A stretch of 64,000 nt of DNA from Croceibacterium mercuriale (lineage in GTDB: Bacteria; Pseudomonadota; Alphaproteobacteria; Sphingomonadales; Sphingomonadaceae), in the NCBI RefSeq assembly GCF_000802385.1, contig NZ_JTDN01000001.1:1991501-2055500 (forward strand), in the 5' to 3' direction. A program made the position numbers and the translations under genes. Of this stretch, positions 9,054 to 18,704 are shown piece after piece; within the stretch, counting starts at the first letter, position 1, and each line of letters starts with the position of its first letter. The notes beneath the pieces are model-generated. The model saw only the letters and a program-made list of their open reading frames with translations, had not been told where the DNA came from and ran no database searches.

Positions 9054-10487
9054 CTATCTTGTCGGCACCGCATCTGCTTCACCGGTGCCGGAAGGACCGG
9101 CCAGCTCCACTGCGTAGACGTGCCCGGGGCCCCACATGTTGGAGCGGAAGACGAGCCATTTGCCGTCGGGCGTGAAGCTTGCGTTCGGCTCCGACCGGTA
9201 ATCGTGATTGCGCAGATCGACCAGCTGCTCGGGATCGAGCACGCCGGGCGTGATCAGGCTGCCGCTGTTGGCCGCATGGATCCCCGCCACATCGGGAATT
9301 GCGCGCGGGCGGAGCAACCAGATGTACTTCCCGTCGGGCGCATGTGCAGCCATCTCGGCATCGCCGCCATCGCTGGAGAACAGCGTGTCGTCCTGGTTGC
9401 TGTTGAAGTGGACGCCCCAGCTGTTGCGATCGAGATGGTTCCACATCCGCTTGCCAGTCTCGACATTGTAGCCGGCGACCCAGAAATCCTCCCCACGGGG
9501 GGTCTGGAGGTCGTACCACACGGTCGAGCCATCCTGGCTCCACCATTCATGGCCGGCGATTTCCATGTTCATGGTGCGCGTATGGATCAGCTTGGGCGTG
9601 TCGGGACGATCGACGCGTACCAGCCACATGCGATCGACGACGTGCCAGTTGCCTTCATGGCAGTAGAGCAGCAGGTTGGGATCGGTGGGCGAGAACTGCA
9701 GGTGGTTGAGCCAGTCGGTGGATGCCGTGACCGTCTTCTTCTCGCCCGTCCGGATGTTGATCGTGAAGATCTCCATCGGAATGTTCATCGTCAGCCGCCG
9801 GTTGATCTGGACCTCGCGCCCTTCGGCATAGGTCAGGTCCTCCCCGTTCGGTCCGACTTCGTCCGCCGGATCGCGATTGGCCATGACGCTGCCGGGGTTC
9901 TCGCCGACGCCAGCACCGCCCGTGATCCGGGCTCCGGCGAACAGCGTCTCGTCGGCATTGATCGTGGCGACGGAATATTCGGGGTCGAGCGTGGTGATCA
10001 TGCGCGACTGGCCGGTCGCGAAGCTGTACGCCATGATCGCTCGGGGCTCCCGGCGGGCGGTGTTGCGCACTGGTACGGCAGCGCCCGGCGTGTGGGCCGA
10101 ATTGGCGTCGTGCCCCTGCGTCTGCTCGATGCCTGTAATGTAATATACGTCGCCCGTCCTGTGACCGACGAACTGCAGGCTGACGCCGCCCGGCACGATC
10201 AGCTTCGACTGGAAGCTGCCCAGGTCCAGTGCCATGATCCCGCTGGGCGAACTGTACGCCATCCACCGCCCGTCGGGCGTGTAGCTGTTGACGTTGAAAT
10301 AGTTGCTGCTGCTGCCAGCCTCATCGGAGATGCGGACGATGCGGTGGCCGGTCGTCTGGTCGATCCATTCCTTTGGCGGCGTATCCTGACCGGGCGTCGC
10401 CATCAATGTGGCCGGGCGTTCCTGCGCCTGTATCGCCCCCGCCCCAGCAGAAACGAGTGCCAGAGCCGCCACCATCAAGAACTTCAT
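9054..10487 (-). CDS. Oligogalacturonate lyase (PL22 family), exported
   Basis: A seven-bladed propeller lyase that cleaves short oligogalacturonides from pectin by beta-elimination. The conserved PL22 stretches are NHLQFSPTDPNLLLYCHEG and AGHEWWSQDGSTVWY, whose histidines match the metal- and substrate-binding positions of characterised Ogl enzymes. At 477 residues it is longer than cytoplasmic Ogl (about 388) and has a signal peptide ending AIQAQ, so it should be periplasmic. The start at 10487 (MKFLMV) is chosen because GTAGGA sits 6 bases before it; ATG at 10493 is the alternative. No other pectin enzyme is in the window. Confidence 0.82.
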   Translation of the reverse strand: MKFLMVAALALVSAGAGAIQAQERPATLMATPGQDTPPKEWIDQTTGHRIVRISDEAGSSSNYFNVNSYTPDGRWMAYSSPSGIMALDLGSFQSKLIVPGGVSLQFVGHRTGDVYYITGIEQTQGHDANSAHTPGAAVPVRNTARREPRAIMAYSFATGQSRMITTLDPEYSVATINADETLFAGARITGGAGVGENPGSVMANRDPADEVGPNGEDLTYAEGREVQINRRLTMNIPMEIFTINIRTGEKKTVTASTDWLNHLQFSPTDPNLLLYCHEGNWHVVDRMWLVRVDRPDTPKLIHTRTMNMEIAGHEWWSQDGSTVWYDLQTPRGEDFWVAGYNVETGKRMWNHLDRNSWGVHFNSNQDDTLFSSDGGDAEMAAHAPDGKYIWLLRPRAIPDVAGIHAANSGSLITPGVLDPEQLVDLRNHDYRSEPNASFTPDGKWLVFRSNMWGPGHVYAVELAGPSGTGEADAVPTR

Positions 10488-10912
10488 ATTCATTCCTACC
10501 TGCAGGCCCGGGTCTCGCCAGCTCGACATGGGATGGCGATTGATCCGGAACATGGCAGCAGTAGCCGCAGGGGTGGCCATGTTCAACGGACCGTCTTGGC
10601 CAGCGCCTGACAGATCTGCGGCGAGGCGCCTTTCACGCCGATCAGACCGCCCTTCTCGCCGCGACCTCCGGACTAGAATTCATGTCGCTTGGTGACCGTG
10701 TTCAAGAACCGTCGCACCGGACATTCGAGGTGGCTCAGGACCGGCGGTATGGGCGCAGGTGGCTGGCTGGTGACCGGAGCACCCGGCATGGGACGTGGAG
10801 GTGGGCATATGTCCCGCCATCGGCCCCGGACAAGTTTAGTGGCTTGACCAGTCATGATGCCCGGGCGATCACAGCCGCCGTAATTCGGACGTTGAACTGA
10901 GAAAGGTTCCTT
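10488..10912. other. Intergenic region without a supported gene
   Basis: About 425 bases between two divergent genes. Open frames here are short and lack ribosome sites or similarity. A minus-strand stretch near 10600-10680 encodes a fragment reading GGLIGVKGASPQICQALAK that ends in a stop, but I cannot assign it to a family. It presumably holds the promoters of the lyase (minus) and the M48 peptidase (plus). Confidence 0.5.
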
Positions 10913-11680
10913 GTGAGCTTGAAGACGAAAACCGTATCGTTCTGCAAGGTTGTCCTGCTGACTGCCGCGATTGCAACAACAGTGCCGCTGCAGGCGCAGT
11001 TCAATCTGGGGAACGCCCTCAATTCGGTCAAAAAGATTGCCGACGCGGTCACCGTCTCGGATGGGGAGATCGTCGCCATGTTCGGGCAGATGTCCGACGA
11101 GATGGACCGCATGAACCCGGTGGCACCGCCGGACGATCCCTACGCGCAGCGCCTGGCTGCGCTGACCGCGGGTCTCGACAATTATGACGGGCTCAATCTG
11201 GACATCAAGGCCTACCGGGTGGCCGACGTCAACGCCTTCGCCATGGGCGATGGCACGGTGCGCGTCATGGCCGGTCTGATGGATGGCTTCGAGGACAACG
11301 AGATCCAGTGCGTGATCGGCCACGAGATCGGACATGTGAAGCTGGAGCACTCCGTGAAGCGCATGAAGAGCGCGCTGCAGCAGGACGCCGCCTTGAGCAT
11401 CGCCAGCACGGCGAGCGGCGACGTTCGTCAGCTTGCGGATTCCGAACTGGGCAAGCTGGTCGGCCAGGTGATCGACGCACAATATTCGCAGGCGGACGAG
11501 ACCGCTGCCGACGATTATGCCCTGACCTTCATGCGCAACAACAATTATGACGTGCAGGGCTGCCCATCGGCGATGGACAAGCTGGCGGCGCTCAGCGGCG
11601 GTGCGGGCGGCGTGGCCTTGCTGCAGACCCACCCCAGCCCGCAGACGCGGGCCAGGCGGATGCGCCGGCAGCTGGACTGA
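10913..11680 (+). CDS. Periplasmic M48 family metallopeptidase (LoiP/YggG-like)
   Basis: A zinc peptidase of the M48B branch involved in envelope quality control. The motif IGHEIGHVKLEH (zinc histidines near residue 137) and the downstream YSQADETAADDYAL segment, supplying the third ligand Glu, are both present, so it should be active. At 255 residues it matches E. coli YggG/LoiP. LoiP is a lipoprotein; this protein has an ordinary signal peptide ending PLQAQ without a lipobox Cys. The GTG at 10913 is used because GAGAAAGG lies 7-8 bases upstream. Confidence 0.87.
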   Translation: MSLKTKTVSFCKVVLLTAAIATTVPLQAQFNLGNALNSVKKIADAVTVSDGEIVAMFGQMSDEMDRMNPVAPPDDPYAQRLAALTAGLDNYDGLNLDIKAYRVADVNAFAMGDGTVRVMAGLMDGFEDNEIQCVIGHEIGHVKLEHSVKRMKSALQQDAALSIASTASGDVRQLADSELGKLVGQVIDAQYSQADETAADDYALTFMRNNNYDVQGCPSAMDKLAALSGGAGGVALLQTHPSPQTRARRMRRQLD

Positions 11681-11766
11681 TCGCGGCACCCTTGTTTGTC
11701 GGTCCGGGGCAACCCGGTCCGGAACCGCCGGTTGCGGCAGGACGCGGCAGCGCAGGCCTGACAATG

Positions 11767-11797
11767 GCATGTCCGGACGTGTATCGCTCGGACATGC
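11767..11797. repeat. 9-bp inverted repeat upstream of the ABC exporter
   Basis: GCATGTCCG (11767-11775) and its reverse complement CGGACATGC (11789-11797) are separated by 13 bases, about 70 bp before the ABC transporter start and 86 bp after the M48 stop. It could be an operator or a weak terminator hairpin; there is no T-tract. Confidence 0.4.
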
Positions 11798-11865
11798 ACC
11801 CCATTGCCTCGCCTGGCGCATGCCCCTCCTCCGCACGCCCTGCCCATTCCCGTGGGACCCGATAG

Positions 11866-13743
11866 ATGGCCCTGGGCGCAAGACCGGGTCGCAACGGCAT
11901 GCCGGCCCGGCCGACCACCTGGCGCGAGCGGCTGGGTGCGCTGCGCAACCTGCCGCCGTTCCTGGCCATGGTGTGGCGCACCAGCCGCCTGCTCACCGCC
12001 ACCACGCTGGCCGTGCGGCTGGTCCGTGCGCTGCTGCCGGTCGCGATGCTGTTCGTGGGCAAGCTGATCATCGACGAGGTCGTGGCCCTGACCCAGGTCG
12101 CGGCGCCCCCAGCGGACCTGTCCGCCTGGCTGAGCTCCGGCCTGCTCGGTCGGTTGGAGGCGCTGCTGCTGGCCGAGTTCGCGCTGGCGGTCGCGTCCGA
12201 CCTCCTCGGCCGGATCGTGTCGCTGGTGGACGGACTGCTTTCCGATCGCGTCAGCAACGACGCCAGCGTGCGGCTGATGGAGCACGCTGCCACCCTCGAC
12301 CTTGCGGATTTCGAGGACGCCGCCTTCCAGGACCGGATGGATCGCGCCCGCATGCAGGCGAGCGGCCGCATGTCGCTGATGGGGCAGCTGTTCGGGCAGG
12401 CGCAGGACATCATCACGGTGGCGAGCTTTGCCGCTGGCCTGGTGGTGTATGCGCCGTGGCTGATGGTGCTGCTCGCCGTCGCGCTGGTCCCATCGTTCCT
12501 CGGCGAAGCGCACTTCAATGCGTTGAGTTACGCGCTCAGCTACGTGCGCACGCCGCAGCGGCGCGAGCTCGACTATGTCCGCCAGGTCGCGGCCAGCGCG
12601 GACACCGCCAAGGAGGTGAAGATCTTCGGGCTCAGCCAGTTCCTGATCGACCGCTACCGCACCATCTCGCGCGAGACCTACCATGCGAGCCGCCAGCTGG
12701 CGCTGCGTCGCGCAGTGTGGGGCGTTGTCTTTGCCGCCCTGGGCACGATCGCCTATTACGCAGCCTACGCCTACATCGCCTGGGGCGCGGTGACCGGGGC
12801 CCTTACGATCGGCGACCTGACCTTCCTTGCCGCCTCGTTCCTGCGGCTGCGAGGATTGCTGGAAGGGCTGCTGACCGGCTTTTCCTCGACCGCCGGACAG
12901 GCGCTTTACATCGACGATCTCTTCTCGTTCCTGCGGACAGAGCCCGGCATCCGCTCGCCCGAGGACGCGCTGCCCTTCCCGCAGCCGATGCAGGAGGGCT
13001 TCGTGTTCGAGGATGTCGGCTTCCGCTATCCGGGATCGGAGCGGTGGGCGGTGCGCCATCTGTCCTTCAGCCTGGCGCCGGGCGAGGTGGTGGCGCTGGT
13101 CGGCGAGAACGGTGCCGGCAAGACCACGCTCGTGAAGCTGCTCGCCCGCCTCTACGACCCGGTCGAAGGTCGCGTGCTGCTCGATGGGCGGGACCTGCGC
13201 GCGTACGCTCTCGAGGGTCTGCGCGCCGCGATCGGCGTCATCTTCCAGGACTTCGTGCGCTACAACCTGCCGGCTGCCGACAATATCGCCGTCGGGCGGA
13301 TCGAGGCGCGTGACGATCGCGCGCGGATCGCGGCCGCCGCCTCCGCCGCGCTCGCCGACAGCGTCGTCGCCAAGCTGCCGAACGGATACGACCAGATGAT
13401 CGGCAAGCGGTTCCGGAACGGGGTCGACCTGTCTGGCGGTGAATGGCAGAAGATGGCCATCGCCCGCGCATACATGCGCGATGCCGAGGTCCTGATCCTC
13501 GATGAGCCGACCGCCGCGCTCGATGCACGGGCGGAGTACGAAGTGTTCCAGCGCTTCCAGGAACTGAGCGCCGGACGCAGCGCGATCCTGATCTCGCACC
13601 GGTTCTCCAGCGTCCGCATGGCCGACCGCATCCTCGTGCTCGCCGACGGACGGGTGGAAGCATCCGGCACGCATGGCGATCTGCTTGCCGCCGGTGGCCG
13701 CTATGCCGAACTGTTCGAGCTTCAGGCCGCGGGCTATCGTTGA
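11866..13743 (+). CDS. ABC exporter, fused permease and ATPase
   Basis: A 625-residue half-transporter. The N-terminal part (about 45-340) has the six hydrophobic segments of a type IV exporter membrane domain. The C-terminal ATPase has Walker A VGENGAGKTTLVKLL (about residue 411), signature LSGGEWQKMAIARAY (about 521), Walker B VLILDEPTAALD (about 543) and the switch ISHRF. It would work as a homodimer or with an unseen partner; no periplasmic adaptor or second half gene adjoins. The substrate is unknown. No strong ribosome site precedes the ATG at 11866; a second Met at residue 12 is an alternative start. Confidence 0.9.
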   Translation: MALGARPGRNGMPARPTTWRERLGALRNLPPFLAMVWRTSRLLTATTLAVRLVRALLPVAMLFVGKLIIDEVVALTQVAAPPADLSAWLSSGLLGRLEALLLAEFALAVASDLLGRIVSLVDGLLSDRVSNDASVRLMEHAATLDLADFEDAAFQDRMDRARMQASGRMSLMGQLFGQAQDIITVASFAAGLVVYAPWLMVLLAVALVPSFLGEAHFNALSYALSYVRTPQRRELDYVRQVAASADTAKEVKIFGLSQFLIDRYRTISRETYHASRQLALRRAVWGVVFAALGTIAYYAAYAYIAWGAVTGALTIGDLTFLAASFLRLRGLLEGLLTGFSSTAGQALYIDDLFSFLRTEPGIRSPEDALPFPQPMQEGFVFEDVGFRYPGSERWAVRHLSFSLAPGEVVALVGENGAGKTTLVKLLARLYDPVEGRVLLDGRDLRAYALEGLRAAIGVIFQDFVRYNLPAADNIAVGRIEARDDRARIAAAASAALADSVVAKLPNGYDQMIGKRFRNGVDLSGGEWQKMAIARAYMRDAEVLILDEPTAALDARAEYEVFQRFQELSAGRSAILISHRFSSVRMADRILVLADGRVEASGTHGDLLAAGGRYAELFELQAAGYR

Positions 13744-13751
13744 CGCCAACC

Positions 13752-14610
13752 GGACATGCTGCTGGCCTATTGCGAACAGTAGCGGCCCGCCAGTCTGTAT
13801 GCGCTGGCGTTCCGCATCGCATCGACCTGCCTGGTCGGTAACGTCGAGGCGGCCGCGCTGCAGGCGTGGTACGAACACATGCCGGTGCGCCCGGCCATGC
13901 GACCTGGCAGCGATGCCCGCTATTTTCGCCGGTTCGACTTCGGCACGCTGATGCGGATGCATGTGCTTGATACGCGATCGTACCGCAGCAACCAGCTGTG
14001 CGAGACGCGGGGCAGCGACCTGGTCTGCGAGCCACATTATGACGCAGCACGGACCATGCTGGGGGCGGAGCAGGGGGCATAGCTGGCACTCGGCATGACG
14101 GCCGGCCCGGGCTGGCACTTCATCGCGCAACAGGTGCCGATGATGCCGTTCGATGTGCGCCATGACGGTGCGGCGGAGCCGGTCTACAGCGTGGACAACT
14201 GGAACGGGTACCGCGCGGCACGGCACAGGATGGCGGGCCTGATCGACGGCCGCGGTCTGAAGAATGTGGTGATCGGCAGCGGCGACATGCACCAGCATGT
14301 GGTGGGCACCCTGCCCGGCAACCCGGACGATCCGCTCTCCCCGCCCATCGCCACCGAATTCCTGGCGACATCCGTCACCTCCGGCGGCAGCGGCTCTGAA
14401 CGGCAGGCACACCAGCGGCGCACGTCGGACCATAATCCCCTCCTTCAATTGCTGAACAACCAGCGCGGCTACCAGCTCTACCGGGCTGACGGGCGGCACT
14501 GCATCGCTGACATCAAGGTGCTGGATCAGGTTGATCGGCCTGACGGACGGATGGGCACGGCAGCGAGTTATGTGGTGGAGAACGGCAGGCCAAGCGCTGA
14601 CATGGCATGA
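13752..14610 (+). pseudogene. Decayed phoD-type alkaline phosphatase
   Basis: A remnant of a PhoD phosphatase in one frame. Recognisable pieces are QAWYEHMPVRPAM, HVLDTRSYRSNQLC, WHFIAQQVPMM, SVDNWNGYRAAR, VVIGSGDMHQHVVG, TEFLATSVTSGGSG and NNQRGYQLYRADG, in PhoD order. The N-terminal half, with the signal and first metal ligands, is missing or unrecognisable. Two in-frame stops occur, at 13780-13782 and at 14080-14082. The second stands where the family has the Trp of an EAWL motif, so it is most simply a TGG to TAG change. The conserved GDxH appears as GSGDMH. It differs clearly from the intact phosphatase at 16961 and is a different subfamily. Confidence 0.8.
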
Positions 14611-14721
14611 CGTTCTGAGAGCATCGTATTTGGCCTGACCTTGCCGGTGGCCCGTTACCGTCACGCAGCTGTAAAGGACCCCACGTAAGCGCCCTTTCGA
14701 ACCAAAGGGGTAAGTTTCCGC

Positions 14722-16950
14722 GTGATCGATAACCAACTGTTAGGTTGCTCTGTAGTAGCTCTCGTACTGGCAGCCTTGCCTGCTACTGCGCAGGCCAGCA
14801 CCGATGCCACCGCCACGAGCCCGAACACAGACGGGCTGGAGGTCATCACCGTAACGGCCCAGCGCCGCGAGCAGAGCGCGCAGGACGTGCCCATCGCACT
14901 CACCGTGATTGGCGGGGAAGAGCTGGAACGACGCAATATCCAGACCGTCAGCGACCTGGAAAACAGCGTGCCCAGCCTGGAGGTCGATGCGCAGTTCGGC
15001 GGTGGCCAGCCGCAGTTCCGCCTGCGCGGCGTGGGCGGCACAGATTATGCCGCCAACAACACCAACACCGTCGGTGTCTATGTGGACGAGGTCGCACTGC
15101 CCTATGGCGTGATGACGCAGGGCGCGCTGTTCGACATCGAGCGGATCGAGGTACTGCGCGGCCCACAGGGCACGCTGTACGGCCGCAACACCACCGGCGG
15201 CGCGATCAGCGTCATCACCGGCACCCCCACGCGCAACCTGCGCGTCGGGGCCAGCCTGTCATACGGCCGGTTCGACCAGTTCGACGGTGAAGGCTATGTT
15301 TCCGGTCCGGTCAGCAACACCCTGAGCGCGCGCATCGCCGTCTCCAGCCAGCAGGGCGGCGCCTGGCAGCGCAACCGCGACACGGGCGAGGAACTGGGCG
15401 ACCGGGACCGCAACTCCGTCCGCGCCAAGCTGCGCTGGGAGCCCAGCGCGATCACCACCGTGGACCTGCAGGGCGATTACAGCCGTGACAAGTCCGACGG
15501 GCGCGGCCTGCAGCTGCTGAACGATTTCACCGATGCCAGCGGACGGTTCTATCCGGCCGATACCGATCACCGCGCGACCGGCTGGGGCATCTCCACCACC
15601 TTTGCCGAACTGCTGGGCGTCGACACGGATGCGAAGCCCTTCCGCAACAATGAAGGCTGGGGCGCGCAGTTGCGCGTGAACAGCGACCTGGACTGGGGCA
15701 CGCTGACCGCGATCGTCGCCCATCGCGACTTCACCCGCCGCGAGTTCAACGACTGGGACGCAACCTCCTCCAACGAGGCGGGCACCTATTTCTTCAACGA
15801 CATCGACGTGGAAAGCGGCGAGATCCGCTTCGCCAGCCGCCAGGATCGCCCGTTCCGCTGGCTGTTCGGCGCGTACCAGTCGTTCGAGACGGTGGATGGC
15901 GGCTTCATGTCCGACTTCACGCAAGCCGCCTCGCTCCGGAACATCTTCTCGACCAGCTACAATCAGGAGGTTTCGACCACTGCGGGGTTCGGCAATATCG
16001 AGTACGACATCGCGCCGACGCTGACCTTCTCCGGCGGCATGCGGTTCGAGCATGAGCGGCGCAGCCTGAACGGCTTCCGGACGGAGATCATCTTCCCCGC
16101 CTACCAGCTGCGCGCGACGTCGGACCGTGATCTGGACATGGACGAATGGTCTGGCCGTGCGGCACTGGACTGGCAGTTCAGCGCGGTGGCGCATCTGTAC
16201 GCCAGCATCTCGCGCGGGGTGAAGTCGGGCGGATTCACGACCTACAATACCGGCATCCCGTCGCAGAACGATCCCTACGACCCGGAAACGCTGGTCGCCT
16301 ACGAGGCCGGGCTGAAGTCCAACCTGCTGGACAACCGGGTCCAGCTGAACCTGACGGGCTTCTACTACGATTATCGCGACTACCAGCTGCAGGGCGTGAT
16401 CTACACCGGCGCATCGCGCGTCGGCCGGATAACCAACGCGCCGCGCGCGCATCTGTACGGTGCGGAGGTGGAGCTGTCCGCCGTGCCGGTGGACGGGCTG
16501 ACCATCGTGCAGAACTTCGCCTACAAGATGGGCGAGTTCGACGAGTACATGGCCCCCGTCTCCGCCACGATCGATCCGGCGACCGGGCTGTACTCGAACA
16601 TCCAGTACGAGGATTACAACGGGCGACGCCTGAACCTGCCCAAGATCGACTACAAGGGTTCGGTCGCTTGGGCAGTGCCGGTGGCGGACTGGACCGTGAC
16701 GCCGGAGGTCAACTGGAACTACCGGTCCGAGCGGTGGAGCGAGTCCGATGCCTCCACCATCCCGGCATACTGGCTGGCGAATGCGAACCTGTCGCTGACC
16801 CCGCCGGGTGAGACGTTCGCGGTGACCCTGTGGGTGCGCAACCTGTTTGACGAACAGGTGCAGGAAACGCGCAACCGCTTCATCTCGGCCCGCACGGTGT
16901 CGACCAATCCGGTGCGCACATTCGGCGTCCGGCTGAACTACAGCTACTGA
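14722..16950 (+). CDS. TonB-dependent outer-membrane receptor
   Basis: A 742-residue receptor with a signal peptide (ending PATAQA), a TonB-box-like GLEVITVTAQRREQS, a plug domain (VPIALTVIGGEEL; RGVGGTDYAANN; VYVDEVALPYG; EVLRGPQGTLYGRNTTGGAI) and a beta-barrel ending in the aromatic LNYSY. It starts at GTG 14722 with AAAGGGG upstream. The phosphatase PhoD gene follows after 10 bases, so the two form an operon. Import of a phosphorylated organic compound, or of the product of PhoD action, is a reasonable inference. A phosphate-starvation promoter box was not identified. Confidence 0.9.
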   Translation: MIDNQLLGCSVVALVLAALPATAQASTDATATSPNTDGLEVITVTAQRREQSAQDVPIALTVIGGEELERRNIQTVSDLENSVPSLEVDAQFGGGQPQFRLRGVGGTDYAANNTNTVGVYVDEVALPYGVMTQGALFDIERIEVLRGPQGTLYGRNTTGGAISVITGTPTRNLRVGASLSYGRFDQFDGEGYVSGPVSNTLSARIAVSSQQGGAWQRNRDTGEELGDRDRNSVRAKLRWEPSAITTVDLQGDYSRDKSDGRGLQLLNDFTDASGRFYPADTDHRATGWGISTTFAELLGVDTDAKPFRNNEGWGAQLRVNSDLDWGTLTAIVAHRDFTRREFNDWDATSSNEAGTYFFNDIDVESGEIRFASRQDRPFRWLFGAYQSFETVDGGFMSDFTQAASLRNIFSTSYNQEVSTTAGFGNIEYDIAPTLTFSGGMRFEHERRSLNGFRTEIIFPAYQLRATSDRDLDMDEWSGRAALDWQFSAVAHLYASISRGVKSGGFTTYNTGIPSQNDPYDPETLVAYEAGLKSNLLDNRVQLNLTGFYYDYRDYQLQGVIYTGASRVGRITNAPRAHLYGAEVELSAVPVDGLTIVQNFAYKMGEFDEYMAPVSATIDPATGLYSNIQYEDYNGRRLNLPKIDYKGSVAWAVPVADWTVTPEVNWNYRSERWSESDASTIPAYWLANANLSLTPPGETFAVTLWVRNLFDEQVQETRNRFISARTVSTNPVRTFGVRLNYSY

Positions 16951-16960
16951 GACACTTGCC

Positions 16961-18562
16961 ATGACCCTGCTGCACACCCCGACTGGCCGCCGATCCTTCC
17001 TGCTGGGTGCCGCCATCGGCGTGCCGGCGCTGCTGACCAGCGGACGTGCGCTCGCCGCCAGCGATCCCTTCACGCAAGGGGTCGCCAGCGGCGATCCGTG
17101 GCCGGACGGTTTCGTGATCTGGACCCGGATCGCGCCCGATATCACTGCGGCCGACGGGCTGGGCGGCGCGCCCGACAATCTGCCGGTGCGCTGGGAAGTC
17201 GCAGAAGATGACGGATTCCGCCGGATCGTGCAGGCGGGCGAAGCGGTGTCACGCCACCTGATGGGCGGCGCGGTGCATGTGGATCTGGCGGGGCTCAGGC
17301 CCGACCGGCCTTACTGGTACCGCTTCAACGCCCTGGGCGTGAACAGCCCCGTCGGTCGGGCGTGGACCACGCCGCTGCCAGACGCACAGGTCAAGGCAGT
17401 GCGGTTCACGGCCGCCACCTGCTCGCATTACGAACAGGGCTGGTTTTCGGCCTATCGCCATATGGCGGCGGACGAGGAGAGCCGCTTCACCCTGTTCCTG
17501 GGCGACTACATCTACGAAGGCGTGGGCCGACCCGCAGGCGAGGGGCGCGTGCGGTCCTATGGCGATCTGCCGGTGGCGGACAGCCTGGCCAATTACCGCC
17601 GCCGCTATGCCCTGCACCATGCAGACCCGGACCTGCAGGCCCTGCACGCGGCGGCGCCGGCACTGGCGATCTGGGACGATCACGAGACCATGAACGACTA
17701 TTCGGGCATCTGGTCGCAGGAGGGGGAGCGCCTGCCCCCGACCGCCTTCGCCTGGCGTCGCGCCAATGCCTATCGCGCCTTCGTGGAGAACATGCCGCTG
17801 CGGCTGTCGCGCACCTGGCAGGGGGCGCGCACGACCATCTTCCGCCGGATGCAGTGGGGCAATCTGGCGCAGTTCGACCTGCTGGACGGCCGCCAGTACC
17901 GCTCCGCCCCCGCCTGCACCGCCGGGCTGGACAGTGCCCGCGGGCACATGACCGCGCCCGACTGCCCCGACCTGGAGGATCCGGCGCGCACCTTCTTGGG
18001 CTTCGAGCAGGAACGCTGGCTGTATGATGGCTGGCAGCGCAGCAGCGCGCGCTGGAACCTGATGGTGCAGAACCTGCTGGTCGCTCCGATGGTGTTCGAC
18101 ACGCCCGAAGGTCCGGTGATCTGGACCGACACCTGGAACGGCTTCGGCGCGGCACGCCGCCGGTTGCTGGACACGATGGTATCGAGCGGCATCGCCAATC
18201 CGGTTACGCTGGCGGGCGACTACCACTCGTTCTGGTGCAACAATCTCTATCGCGGGTTCGATGCCAACCGGTTCGCGGTCGACGGCCTGAACGTTAGAGG
18301 CGAAGCACCCGTCGCGGCCGAGTTCGTGGTCAGTTCGGTCACCTCCAGCGGCCCGCCACAGGACTTCTATCGCCGGGCGATGCCGAACAATCCGCAGATC
18401 ACCTTCTTCGATTCCGAACATCGCGGCTACATGAGCTTCGACATGACGGCCGACCGCCTGGACGCGCGCTGCATGACGATCAGCGACAAGGCTGATCCGC
18501 GCGCGACCCTGAGCGTGCTGCACCAGCGCAGCGTGGAAGCCGGACGACCTGGCCTCGCCTAG
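16961..18562 (+). CDS. phoD: Alkaline phosphatase D (PhoD family), Tat-exported
   Basis: A secreted phosphodiesterase/phosphomonoesterase releasing phosphate from organic phosphorus. The N-terminus TGRRSFLLGAAIG is a twin-arginine signal. PhoD marks are the N-terminal FTQGVASGDPWPDGFVIWTR, the metal-binding FLGDYIYEG (about residue 177), the WDDHETMNDY motif (about 236), SSARWNLMVQN, and LAGDYHSFW near the C-terminal metal site. Length is 533 residues. It is probably co-transcribed with the receptor 10 bases upstream. The neighbouring decayed phoD suggests an original set of two phosphatases around the receptor. Confidence 0.9.
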   Translation: MTLLHTPTGRRSFLLGAAIGVPALLTSGRALAASDPFTQGVASGDPWPDGFVIWTRIAPDITAADGLGGAPDNLPVRWEVAEDDGFRRIVQAGEAVSRHLMGGAVHVDLAGLRPDRPYWYRFNALGVNSPVGRAWTTPLPDAQVKAVRFTAATCSHYEQGWFSAYRHMAADEESRFTLFLGDYIYEGVGRPAGEGRVRSYGDLPVADSLANYRRRYALHHADPDLQALHAAAPALAIWDDHETMNDYSGIWSQEGERLPPTAFAWRRANAYRAFVENMPLRLSRTWQGARTTIFRRMQWGNLAQFDLLDGRQYRSAPACTAGLDSARGHMTAPDCPDLEDPARTFLGFEQERWLYDGWQRSSARWNLMVQNLLVAPMVFDTPEGPVIWTDTWNGFGAARRRLLDTMVSSGIANPVTLAGDYHSFWCNNLYRGFDANRFAVDGLNVRGEAPVAAEFVVSSVTSSGPPQDFYRRAMPNNPQITFFDSEHRGYMSFDMTADRLDARCMTISDKADPRATLSVLHQRSVEAGRPGLA

Positions 18563-18660
18563 GATCGCCAGCCGAGATGCCCCCAGTGGTCGGCTGCACC
18601 TTGTCGTTCCAGCCATCGGCGTTCGCTTGCTGCTGTCCGAGGCTGTTTCTTGTCCCCGGG

Positions 18661-18698
18661 GGGATCGGCTCACATCCAGGCAGAAGTGAGCCGATCCC
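18661..18698. terminator. 13-bp perfect hairpin between convergent phoD and autotransporter
   Basis: GGGATCGGCTCAC (18661-18673) pairs perfectly with GTGAGCCGATCCC (18686-18698) around a 12-base loop. It lies six bases past the autotransporter stop and about 100 bases past phoD, where transcription converges. There is no clear T-tract on either side, so it may block RNA polymerase or protect 3' ends in both directions. Confidence 0.65.
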
Positions 18699-18704
18699 GA
18701 TCCC

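Noticed and set aside
6576-10610. 1344-codon plus-strand frame opposite gcd and the lyase
   Set aside because: An antisense artefact of high third-position GC; both genes on the other strand have clear catalytic motifs, and this frame spans two unrelated genes and their intergenic gap.
10600-10680. Minus-strand frame ending VKGASPQICQALAK followed by a stop
   Set aside because: About 28 codons bounded by stops without a start or recognisable family.
11545-14736. 1063-codon minus-strand frame opposite the ABC exporter
   Set aside because: The plus strand carries unmistakable Walker and signature motifs; the antisense translation has no recognisable domain.
18661-18698. The hairpin between phoD and the autotransporter as an attachment site or insertion-sequence end
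   Set aside because: No flanking direct repeats, transposase or integrase; its place between convergent stops fits a terminator better.
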